A stretch of 12,423 bases of DNA from Gammaproteobacteria bacterium. Lineage in GTDB: Bacteria > Pseudomonadota > Gammaproteobacteria > GCF-002020875. Of this stretch, positions 1-6,059 are shown piece after piece. Numbering within the stretch: position 1 is the first letter of the stretch; the number at the start of each line of letters is the position of its first letter. The stretch lies in NCBI GenBank assembly GCA_018671205.1, contig JABHIC010000184.1:1-12423 (forward strand), given 5' to 3'. The notes beneath the pieces were generated by a model that worked only from the letters and a program-made list of their open reading frames with translations, was not told where the DNA came from and did no database searches. The position numbers were made by a program, and so were the translations under genes.

Positions 1-858
1 AAGACTTTAATTGCTGCTGCTCTCGCTACTGTTGTTGCTGCTCCTGCTGCAATAGCTGATGTATCTGTCTCTGGTCAGGTTAAGGTTACTGTTGTTGATG
101 TTGACGGCGTTAGCGATTGGGCACCTAGCTTTGATAACAGCATCACATTCAAGGCTAGTGAGGATCTGGGTAACGGCATGAGTGCTTTTGCACAGATTAC
201 TGTCGATACTGATGAGGGTGGTAGTGCTGCTACTGCTGGTGGATCTAAGGATCAGAAGTTGGGTCTGAAGGGTTCTTTTGGTACGGTTGTATTGGGCCGC
301 ATGGAGACACTTTCTCAGAGCGTGATGGGTCAGTCAATGGATGATGGCGCAGGTACTCTCGGAATCGAGACATCAAATACTGATGCTGGTCGTGTTAATG
401 CAATTGCCTATATTTCACCAACAGTTAATGGTATTCATGTTGCAGCTGCAGGCACAATGGATGCTACTGATGACATGATTGAGCATACTGACATCTTGGT
501 TGCTTATGACAATGGTCCTCTCTCTGTTAAGGCTGCTTACCTGGACGCTGAGAATGCACCATTGCCATTGGAGACAATCTCTATTGGCGCAACCTACAAG
601 ATGGGTGATGCTAAGCTCTCTTTCCTGACTGCTGATAATGATGTAACTGACAAGCGTGATAATATGTACCGCGTAGATTACACCATGGGCAACAACGTAA
701 TCCTGCTGGGTCACCTGGATGCAGATGCTGCAAACAGCGATGTAACCTCTCTGAAGCTTTCTCACAAAATGAGCAAGCGTACTGCAGTATGGATTGGTGC
801 ACGTGACAAGGATAGTGGTGCTGACGGTACTCACTTCGGTATGATCCACAAGTTCTAA
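1..858 (+). CDS. Gram-negative porin, 5' end cut by window edge
   Basis: This is an outer-membrane general-diffusion porin of the Gram-negative porin type. The frame is open from base 1 and begins KTLIAAALAT, a signal peptide with a probable AIA|D cleavage about residue 19. Since such porins often begin MKKTLIA, probably only one or two codons are missing. The first mature strand reads VSVSGQVKVT, and alternating hydrophobic and polar segments follow throughout, as in a beta-barrel. The protein ends in Phe (GMIHKF), the usual C-terminal signal for BAM-dependent insertion. The visible length is 285 residues, shorter than classical 16-strand porins (about 330-380). Codons ending in T dominate (GCT, GGT, GTT, GAT), unlike the neighbours, which suggests very high expression. 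A strong terminator follows. Solute specificity cannot be judged. Confidence 0.85.
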   Translation, partial: KTLIAAALATVVAAPAAIADVSVSGQVKVTVVDVDGVSDWAPSFDNSITFKASEDLGNGMSAFAQITVDTDEGGSAATAGGSKDQKLGLKGSFGTVVLGRMETLSQSVMGQSMDDGAGTLGIETSNTDAGRVNAIAYISPTVNGIHVAAAGTMDATDDMIEHTDILVAYDNGPLSVKAAYLDAENAPLPLETISIGATYKMGDAKLSFLTADNDVTDKRDNMYRVDYTMGNNVILLGHLDADAANSDVTSLKLSHKMSKRTAVWIGARDKDSGADGTHFGMIHKF

Positions 859-905
859 GTTGATCTCTGATCAGATATAGAACGATCCTTCGGGATCAGA
901 AAAAA

Positions 906-930
906 GCCACCCTTCGGGGTGGCTTTTTTT
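906..930 (+). terminator. Rho-independent terminator after porin, probably bidirectional
   Basis: A 7-bp GC-rich stem (GCCACCC at 906-912, GGGTGGC at 917-923) closes a TTCG tetraloop and is followed by seven T (924-930). Five A precede it (901-905), so the minus-strand transcript of the convergent pyrD gene would read the same hairpin followed by five U. This makes it a likely shared terminator for both genes. Confidence 0.92.
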
Positions 931-963
931 ATGGGAGGTAAATAAGGGGATAGGACAAGAGAG

Positions 964-1929
964 CTAACAATCGCAGGCTGGTGTGGCAGGCGCAGCCTGG
1001 TTGAGCTCAAGGGTTCCCACCAACTCAGAGATGGAATCTATCTTCTGCTGCTCCAGGTAGTGCTGAATTCCGCGGTTGATTGAGCCGCATATCAATGGAT
1101 CAGTGAATAGTGCGGTACCCACCCCGACAGTAGTTGCCCCTGCAATGATAAATTCAATCGCATCCTCGGCGGAGGAGATTCCCCCCTGCCCAATGATCGG
1201 GATATTGTGCGCCTTACAGACCTGATAGACCTGATGTACCTTTAGTAGGGCAACGGGTTTGATCGCGGGACCGGAGAGCCCCCCCTGATTATTGCCAATG
1301 ATGGGACGCCGACTCTGAATATCAATCGACATCCCCATCAGTGTGTTAATCACCGCGAAGCCATCTGTGCCTGCATTGATACAGCGTTGGGCGTTATGGG
1401 CGATATCGGTCTGGTTGGGTGAAAGTTTGGTAATGAGTGGTTTGGATGTTGCTGCTCTACAGATCTCTACCACACGGGCTGAGACCTCAGGATCATTACC
1501 AAAAACGGCCCCTCCCTCTTTTACATTAGGGCAGGAGATATTGACCTCAATGGCATCGACCGGAGAGTCATCAAAAAGCCGGGTAATTTCACCATACTCC
1601 TCAACACTCGATCCTGAGACATTGGCGATGTAGCGGGTTTCACTGAAATCAAGCTGGGGAAGAATCTTATCAATGACGGCTCGTGCCCCCGGATTTTGCA
1701 GACCGATGGAGTTGATCATACCGCCGGGGGTCTCAATCACCCGGTGAGGTGTGTTACCCAGGCGCGGTTCCAGGGTCGTCCCTTTCAGGCAGATGGCTCC
1801 CACCTCACGGTTACTATACCCCTCAATGCGGGTATACTCCTCTCCAAAACCGACACATCCAGAAAGAAGCACAATAGGTGACGCCATCGATAAGCCACAA
1901 AAATCAACGGATAGTGAAGGTCTACTCAT
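964..1929 (-). CDS. pyrD: Dihydroorotate dehydrogenase, class 1B catalytic subunit
   Basis: This is the FMN-binding catalytic subunit of cytosolic dihydroorotate dehydrogenase, which oxidises dihydroorotate to orotate in pyrimidine synthesis. Family marks are SGCVGFGEEY near residue 24, KGTT at 49-52, NSIGLQNPG at 73-81, NISCPNVKEGG with the class 1 catalytic Cys at 133, KLSPN at 168-172, INTLMGM, GGLSGPAIKPVAL, and the FMN phosphate loops GQGGI and GVGTALF. The pattern matches PyrDB (class 1B) rather than the membrane class 2 enzyme usual in enterobacteria. The start at 1929 gives 321 residues, near the family's roughly 305-315, and has AGGGG upstream. The frame extends to 2022, but the added residues are not family-like and would overlap trmL. 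The C-terminus ends APATPACDC, an unusual Cys-rich tip. Class 1B enzymes normally pair with PyrK, which is not in this window. Confidence 0.9.
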   Translation of the reverse strand: MSRPSLSVDFCGLSMASPIVLLSGCVGFGEEYTRIEGYSNREVGAICLKGTTLEPRLGNTPHRVIETPGGMINSIGLQNPGARAVIDKILPQLDFSETRYIANVSGSSVEEYGEITRLFDDSPVDAIEVNISCPNVKEGGAVFGNDPEVSARVVEICRAATSKPLITKLSPNQTDIAHNAQRCINAGTDGFAVINTLMGMSIDIQSRRPIIGNNQGGLSGPAIKPVALLKVHQVYQVCKAHNIPIIGQGGISSAEDAIEFIIAGATTVGVGTALFTDPLICGSINRGIQHYLEQQKIDSISELVGTLELNQAAPATPACDC

Positions 1930-1988
1930 GGTTCTGCTGCCCCTGGGTCTGTCCATGATATATTTTTCAATAATCATCGAGAATTTTT

Positions 1989-2450
1989 GTGAATATTGTC
2001 CTGTTTGAGCCGGAAATTGCACCCAATACTGGAAACATTATACGTCTTTGTGCCAATACCGGGGTGCAACTTCATCTGATTCACCCACTCGGCTTTGAGA
2101 TGGATGAGAAGCGGCTGCGAAGGGCGGGGTTGGACTATCTGGAATTTGTGAAGATTCAGGAGTATCAGAGTCTAGAGCAGTGCCTGAATCAATTTGATTC
2201 AACACGAATCTTTGCATCAACCACTCATGCACTTCAGCCGCATGACCGACCCGATTACCAGAGCGGAGATGTCCTGCTGTTCGGGCCAGAGACGAGGGGG
2301 TTGCCGGTTACGGTGAGGGAGGAGCTACCCGCAGAGCAGCGTATCAGGATTCCGATGGTTGGGGCGAGCCGTAGTATGAATCTCTCCAATGCGGTGGCCG
2401 TTGTGTTGTATGAGGCGCTGCGTCAGACCGGGTGGCAGGGGCTACAGTAA
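1989..2450 (+). CDS. trmL: tRNA (cytidine/uridine-34 2'-O) methyltransferase
   Basis: This SPOUT-family methyltransferase uses S-adenosylmethionine to 2'-O-methylate the wobble base of certain leucine tRNAs. The 153 residues are close to E. coli TrmL (157). It shows the family N-terminus NIVLFEPEIAPNTGNIIR, the trefoil-knot motif LFGPETRGLP (97-106) and the last SAM-binding motif IPMVGASRSMNLSNAVAVVLYE (121-142). The start is GTG, fixed by the conserved N-terminus; the ribosome site is weak (CGAGAA). The gene diverges from pyrD with 59 bp between the starts. Its 3' end overlaps the 3' end of the convergent gpsA by 28 bp. In E. coli trmL also lies near gpsA, but in the same direction after cysE. 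Confidence 0.93.
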   Translation: MNIVLFEPEIAPNTGNIIRLCANTGVQLHLIHPLGFEMDEKRLRRAGLDYLEFVKIQEYQSLEQCLNQFDSTRIFASTTHALQPHDRPDYQSGDVLLFGPETRGLPVTVREELPAEQRIRIPMVGASRSMNLSNAVAVVLYEALRQTGWQGLQ

Positions 2451-3463
2451 GTGGTATGTTCGGATTTACGCTCTCGTTGAAGGAGGTCACGAACCGCTTG
2501 ACGAGGTGCCTTATTGTGGTGAAGCACAAGCGCAACCTGTTCGATAATGGGCATTTCAATCCCTAAAGAGTGTGCTATTGCAGAGACCTCGCGAGCCGCA
2601 CCAATTCCTTCAACAACCTGACCAATCGCCCCTACAGCCTGCTCAATGGAGTGACCACGGCCAATCGCCAGGCCAAAGCGGCGATTACGGGATTGGTCAT
2701 CGGTGCAGGTGAGAACCAGATCACCCAGTCCGCTCAGACCCATAAAAGTTTCAGCGCTGCCACCTAGTGCGATACCCAGTTGCATCTGCTCATGGAGACC
2801 ACGTGTCATCAAGGCGGCGCGTGTATTGGCACCAAAACCGAGGCCATCGGCAATTCCCGCTGCAATTGCAAGGATATTTTTTGTGGCTCCACCAATCTCC
2901 ACTGCGGTGAGATCGCTACTGGTGTAGCAGCGAAAAGTCTCACTATGGAAAATGTTGGCAACGGTCTGGGCGGTAGCGCTTCTATCTGAGGCAATGGTAA
3001 CGGCGGTAGGAAGCCCGTTGGCAACCTCTTTCGCAAAAGTTGGGCCAGAGAGGAGTGCCTTGGGTTGCTCAGAGCCTAGCACCTCCTCAATCACCTGATG
3101 CAACAGCAGGTGACTCGACTGCTCGACCCCTTTTGTGGCCCAGATGAGTATTACATCTGGGCGGATGAGGTTTTTCAGCTGTTCTAAAAGGGGGCGAAAA
3201 ACGTGGCTGGGAATTGCAATCAATACCACTTCTGCCCGTTCGATGGCGTGCCCAATTTCTGGCTCGATATAGAGCGATGTTGGGAGTGTTACACCGGGAA
3301 GGTAGCGGCGATTCTCACGCTGCTCTTCAATTTTATTAAGCGCCTGAGCGCGGTGCCCCCAGAGGGAAACGGCATGTGAGTTACGAGCCAACTGAATGGC
3401 AAGCGCTGTCCCCCACGAGCCCGCACCCAGTACGGCAACCCGTTTTGAGTGAGTGGTGCTCAT
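2423..3463 (-). CDS. gpsA: NAD(P)-dependent glycerol-3-phosphate dehydrogenase
   Basis: This cytosolic enzyme reduces dihydroxyacetone phosphate to sn-glycerol 3-phosphate, the backbone of phospholipids. The 346 residues contain the dinucleotide loop GAGSWGTA (13-20), ATKGVE at 109-114, SGPTFAKEV (139-147), the catalytic-lysine segment GGATKNILAIAAG (Lys195) and the substrate segment GLSGLGDLVLTCTDDQSRNRRFG (242-264). The normal end falls near LLQRERK; about 13 more residues (SEHTTYCSPCHPV) run into the convergent trmL gene and look like recent C-terminal drift. It starts 15 bp after the secB stop, as in E. coli secB-gpsA, so the two are probably cotranscribed. No good ribosome site is visible before the ATG, which suggests coupling to secB translation. 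Confidence 0.95.
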   Translation of the reverse strand: MSTTHSKRVAVLGAGSWGTALAIQLARNSHAVSLWGHRAQALNKIEEQRENRRYLPGVTLPTSLYIEPEIGHAIERAEVVLIAIPSHVFRPLLEQLKNLIRPDVILIWATKGVEQSSHLLLHQVIEEVLGSEQPKALLSGPTFAKEVANGLPTAVTIASDRSATAQTVANIFHSETFRCYTSSDLTAVEIGGATKNILAIAAGIADGLGFGANTRAALMTRGLHEQMQLGIALGGSAETFMGLSGLGDLVLTCTDDQSRNRRFGLAIGRGHSIEQAVGAIGQVVEGIGAAREVSAIAHSLGIEMPIIEQVALVLHHNKAPRQAVRDLLQRERKSEHTTYCSPCHPV

Positions 3464-3478
3464 TGTAGTGATGAAACG

Positions 3479-3961
3479 TTAGTGCTTGGTCTCGGCATTA
3501 CCCTGAGCGGCGGCATCTTGTTTTTTCTGTTGGTTCTGTGCAAAGAGCGCATCAAAGTTAATTGGAGCCAGCAGAAGTGGAGGAAAGCCCCCTTTGGTGG
3601 AGAGGTCAGAGATAGCCTCTCTTGCATAAGGGAAGAGAATATTGGGGGCATAAGAGCCGAGCAGGTGTGCCATTGCATCCTCCTCAAAACCGATGGCCGT
3701 AAAGATGCCCGCCTGTTGAATCTCAACCAGGAAGGTGGTCTGCTCATTGACGGTGACTGTGGCAGTAAGGTTGAGTACAACCTCATAGATGTTGTCAGCC
3801 AAGAGACCATGTCTTGTGCCTACCTGGAGGTTGGTGGTGGGTTCCCACTTCTCCTGAAAGATGGATGGGGATTTTGGTGACTCAAAAGAGACATCCTTGA
3901 TGTAAATTTTCTGTATCTCGAAAGTCTGCTGAGACTCATCTTGGTTTGCGTCATCACTCAT
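3479..3961 (-). CDS. secB: Protein-export chaperone SecB
   Basis: SecB is a tetrameric cytosolic chaperone that holds unfolded preproteins and passes them to SecA. The 160 residues match the family throughout: FEIQKIYIKDVSFESP near the N-terminus, then FQEKWEP, a beta-rich middle (VVLNLTATV, LVEIQQAGIF) and the signature LGSYAPNILFPYAREAISDLSTKGGFPPLLLAPINFDALF. The ends are polar, as usual: an acidic N-terminus (MSDDANQDE) and a flexible Gln/Lys-rich C-terminus. It lies between trxC (98 bp upstream) and gpsA (15 bp downstream). The 98-bp gap could hold a separate promoter, but none is convincing. Confidence 0.95.
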   Translation of the reverse strand: MSDDANQDESQQTFEIQKIYIKDVSFESPKSPSIFQEKWEPTTNLQVGTRHGLLADNIYEVVLNLTATVTVNEQTTFLVEIQQAGIFTAIGFEEDAMAHLLGSYAPNILFPYAREAISDLSTKGGFPPLLLAPINFDALFAQNQQKKQDAAAQGNAETKH

Positions 3962-4059
3962 TATATTGTGCTCGTTTATAAATTAGGGTTTGTAATAGGG
4001 GGGTAGGTTGGTCTGAAAATTTTGGAGTATGCAGGAGAGGTGCGAGAATAAATACTCTT

Positions 4060-4494
4060 CTAGGAATTCTCATTAACCCACTGTATTAATTGAGGTAAGC
4101 CCATTGCTCCGGGCTGACGGGCCAGCTCTTTCCCGTGTTTGAAGATCGCCAGGGTGGGTATGCTCTGAATCTGGTACTGTGCAGCAAGAGGCTGGTTCTC
4201 TTCCGTGTTGACTTTTACGAGCCGAAAGTTAGGCTGTAACTGTGCCGCAGCCTGAGCGAAAACAGGGGCCATCATTTTGCAAGGGCCACACCAACTCGCC
4301 CAAAAATCTACCACGGTCGGGATGTCGTTTCGGTTGATATGGCGCTGGAAGTTTCGCTGATGGAGTGCGATAGGTTCACCGCTAAAGAGGGGCTGGTGGC
4401 ACTTTCCACACTGACCTCCGTTGTGTAGTTTCTCTGCAGGTAGGCGATTGATGCTATCGCAGTGTGGACAGACAATATGTAGTGGTCCGGTCAT
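4060..4494 (-). CDS. trxC: Thioredoxin 2 with N-terminal zinc finger
   Basis: TrxC is a cytosolic thiol-disulfide reductase. The 144 residues fit the family (E. coli TrxC has 139). An N-terminal zinc-binding module has two Cys pairs, C9/C12 (CPHC) and C29/C32 (CGKC). The thioredoxin fold follows, with active site WASWCGPCKMMAP (C69, C72) and the cis-proline region IQSIPTLAIFKHG. It starts 13 bp after the grxC stop, so the two are probably cotranscribed. In E. coli trxC is elsewhere and grxC is followed directly by secB, so trxC is an insertion into that order here. A zinc-finger thioredoxin beside a glutaredoxin and a rhodanese suggests a redox or sulfane-sulfur role for this stretch. Confidence 0.94.
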   Translation of the reverse strand: MTGPLHIVCPHCDSINRLPAEKLHNGGQCGKCHQPLFSGEPIALHQRNFQRHINRNDIPTVVDFWASWCGPCKMMAPVFAQAAAQLQPNFRLVKVNTEENQPLAAQYQIQSIPTLAIFKHGKELARQPGAMGLPQLIQWVNENS

Positions 4495-4507
4495 AATGAT
4501 ACGGCGT

Positions 4508-4762
4508 TTATACTTCTAGTAACGAGTCAAGCTCACCCGCGGCATTAAGGGCCGAGAGATCATCAAAGCCGCCCACATGGTGCTCTCCAATAAAAATCTG
4601 TGGAACCGTTTTGCGATGGCTGCGAGCCTCCATTTGGCTCCACGCTTCGCTGTCTCCATCAATGAAGATCTTCGAATAATCCACACCCTTACGATCCAGT
4701 AGAGCCTCCGCCATACGACAATAGGGACAAGTTTGTGTGCAATAGACCTCAATTTTTGGCAT
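4508..4762 (-). CDS. grxC: Glutaredoxin 3
   Basis: This is a small dithiol glutaredoxin that reduces disulfides and glutathione mixed disulfides in the cytosol. The 84 residues match E. coli GrxC in length (83) and layout: IEVYC, active site TCPYC (C12, C15), the cis-Pro loop KTVPQIFIG and the glutathione-binding GGFDDL. A further Cys at residue 8 lies before the active site. GAGG lies a little over 10 bp before the ATG. It sits between yibN (42 bp) and trxC (13 bp), keeping the E. coli yibN-grxC adjacency. Confidence 0.94.
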   Translation of the reverse strand: MPKIEVYCTQTCPYCRMAEALLDRKGVDYSKIFIDGDSEAWSQMEARSHRKTVPQIFIGEHHVGGFDDLSALNAAGELDSLLEV

Positions 4763-4804
4763 CTTATTTTGACCTCTGGATGGTTCTGTTTTACTACGGC
4801 CTTA

Positions 4805-5230
4805 TTAGTAAGAGACAGGGAGCCCTGCACTCTTCCAGGAGAGAACCCCACCTTTGAGATTGTAGACCTTCTGGAAGCCGTTCTTCTTCATCTGTGAGCA
4901 GGCAACACCAGAGCGCTGTCCGGAGCGGCAGACCACAACAACGGGATCGGAGCGGTGGTTCTCCAGGGAGTCGATCTTCTCTTTAAGCTGATTGAGCGGA
5001 ATATAGGAGGCATTCTCTATTTTTCCATCTTTACTGAGCTCATCTTTGGTACGAACATCCAGCAGTAGGGTATTTTCACCATTCAGAATACGTACCGCAG
5101 CCTCGGGTGAGATGGACTCAAATCCACGCAGTTGGTCTCCAAAAATATTGAAGATCAGCATAATGAATGTAATTATAAAAGCGGCAACCAGCTCCCAGTG
5201 GTTGACCGCAAAGCTCGACAAATCTTGCAT
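4805..5230 (-). CDS. yibN: YibN-type membrane-anchored rhodanese
   Basis: This is a single-domain rhodanese anchored by one N-terminal membrane helix (about residues 13-31, LVAAFIITFIMLIFNIF), 141 residues long like E. coli YibN (143). The rhodanese domain has LLLDVRTKDE (55-64), HIPL-like SYIPLNQL (75-82) and active-site loop VVCRSGQRSG with Cys101, the residue that would carry a persulfide. It ends with KGGVLSWKSAGLPV, a typical rhodanese end. Rhodaneses move sulfane sulfur between donors and thiols; the true substrate is unknown. Only 20 bp separate it from the DUF2892 gene upstream, so the pair looks like one unit, and grxC follows 42 bp later. Confidence 0.9.
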   Translation of the reverse strand: MQDLSSFAVNHWELVAAFIITFIMLIFNIFGDQLRGFESISPEAAVRILNGENTLLLDVRTKDELSKDGKIENASYIPLNQLKEKIDSLENHRSDPVVVVCRSGQRSGVACSQMKKNGFQKVYNLKGGVLSWKSAGLPVSY

Positions 5231-5250
5231 TAGAAACCCTTTATTCGTGA

Positions 5251-5490
5251 TCAGCTCTTCTCTTCGTTGCTCTCTGACCAGTTGCAGGGGCTGCCAATGT
5301 TCAACGAAGTGAGTACCTTTTCAGGCAGGCAGAAACCGGTAAATCCACTTTGAAACAGGTTGAGTCCGACAAAAGCGGTGAACCAGAGCCAGTAACTGTG
5401 GTGGAATATTGGACTTCCCTCGGCTCCCAGCCCCAGAGAGAGAAGCACAAAAAAACCTGCCATAATTCGAAGCATTGATTCTCTAGTCAT
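5251..5490 (-). CDS. DUF2892 / YgaP-like two-helix membrane protein
   Basis: This 79-residue inner-membrane protein matches the family known as DUF2892 or YgaP-like transmembrane domain. It has an N-terminal helix (LRIMAGFFVLLSLGLG, 7-22), a short loop, and a second helix (YWLWFTAFVGLNLFQSGFTGF, about 33-53). The latter contains the family marks FVGLNLFQS and TGFC. Two Cys (C54, C69) lie after helix 2. In E. coli YgaP this domain is fused behind a rhodanese; here the two are neighbouring genes. A TATAAT sequence lies upstream (5557-5562), giving the DUF2892-rhodanese pair a possible own promoter. The biochemical role is unknown; a link to handling sulfane sulfur or thiocyanate at the membrane is inferred from YgaP. 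Confidence 0.82.
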   Translation of the reverse strand: MTRESMLRIMAGFFVLLSLGLGAEGSPIFHHSYWLWFTAFVGLNLFQSGFTGFCLPEKVLTSLNIGSPCNWSESNEEKS

Positions 5491-5539
5491 ATTTTATATC
5501 CTGTAACAAAATTATTGTGACAAAGGGGGAGGGGGTGAG

Positions 5540-5580
5540 TTTGGTCAGTGGCTGATATTATAGCCTGAACCGTATCCATC
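5540..5580 (-). promoter_or_regulatory. Candidate promoter with dyad over the -10 box, before DUF2892 gene
   Basis: On the minus strand a perfect -10 hexamer TATAAT lies at 5562-5557. The -35 is weak; TTCTGA with a 16-bp spacer is the best match. The -10 is framed by an inverted repeat, GGCT at 5550-5553 and AGCC at 5562-5565 on the plus strand. A protein bound there would block the promoter, so it is a candidate operator for the upstream ArsR-family repressor. This is a reading of sequence only. Confidence 0.45.
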
Positions 5581-5612
5581 AGAACAGCCATAAGCTCTCC
5601 TGACAGAGCGCT

Positions 5613-5954
5613 TTAGCAGCGGCAGAAAACCTCTTTCATTATCCCGATCAATTTGAGGGTACGGCTATCCCCTACCATATAGAATACCCGGTTGGCCTCT
5701 TTATAGGATTCCAGAATTCCACGATCGCGCAGGGTAGATAGATGTTGTGAGATGTTACTCTGTGAGGTGCCTACGGCATCCACAATCTGTTGTACGCTCA
5801 GCTCATTATTCCCCAGCACGCAGAGAATTTTTAGCCTTAACGGGTGGGACATTGCCTTCAGTGACCTGGATGCGCGATCAATATCCTCATCGTTGCCCAG
5901 TAAACCTGACACATCGTCACACTCTCCACTATCCTCTGTTGTTGATTCACGCAT
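5613..5954 (-). CDS. ArsR-family regulator, SqrR/YgaV-like persulfide sensor candidate
   Basis: This 113-residue winged-helix repressor belongs to the ArsR family. The N-terminal part carries KAMSHPLRLKILCVL (33-47), followed by the helix-turn-helix (LSVQQIVDAVGTSQSNISQHL, about 52-72) and the wing (ILESYKEANRVFYMV, 80-94). Cys45 lies in the ILCVL segment and Cys111 near the end (VFCRC). Both match YgaV of E. coli (ILCML and a terminal VYC), and the 66-residue spacing equals that of Cys41-Cys107 in SqrR of Rhodobacter. Those proteins sense reactive sulfur through this pair. Further Cys are at 12 and 113. The classical metal-binding ELCVCDL motif is absent. GAGGGG lies 11 bp before the ATG. 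The gene diverges from gpmI and heads the DUF2892-rhodanese-grxC run. Function as a sulfide or persulfide sensor is inferred. Confidence 0.85.
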   Translation of the reverse strand: MRESTTEDSGECDDVSGLLGNDEDIDRASRSLKAMSHPLRLKILCVLGNNELSVQQIVDAVGTSQSNISQHLSTLRDRGILESYKEANRVFYMVGDSRTLKLIGIMKEVFCRC

Positions 5955-6004
5955 TGCTTGTGGTTCCCCTCTATCCTTGAGTTGATTTATTCACATCTTA
6001 ATAG

Positions 6005-6035
6005 CGTGACATTATATAATATTCTGATCAATGTC
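6005..6035. promoter_or_regulatory. Shared divergent promoter box, palindrome ATTATATAAT
   Basis: A perfect 10-bp palindrome (6011-6020) lies between the divergent regulator and gpmI genes. It contains TATAAT on both strands: 6015-6020 on plus, facing gpmI, and 6016-6011 on minus, facing the regulator. On the minus strand TAGACA, five of six matches to the -35 consensus, lies 15 bp upstream. The -35 for gpmI is weak. The site is a candidate autoregulatory operator as well as a double -10 element. Confidence 0.5.
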
Positions 6036-6059
6036 TACTTCGAGATTCATCAAATTCTT

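Noticed and set aside
415..849. Open frame of 144 codons on the minus strand
   Set aside because: It is antisense to the porin, whose strong codon bias creates open shadows; its product resembles nothing known to me.
1343..2008. Several plus-strand open frames across pyrD
   Set aside because: They lie wholly or mostly opposite a well-recognised enzyme and show no family features.
1930..2022. Upstream extension of pyrD to 2022
   Set aside because: It overlaps the start of trmL and adds residues unlike the family; the ATG at 1929 has AGGGG in front.
3449..3880. 143-codon plus-strand frame
   Set aside because: Antisense to secB and its junction with gpsA; no ribosome site or recognisable domain.
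5958..6059. Upstream extension of gpmI
   Set aside because: The extra 34 residues are not family-like, overlap the divergent promoter, and the ATG at 6060 starts the conserved protein.
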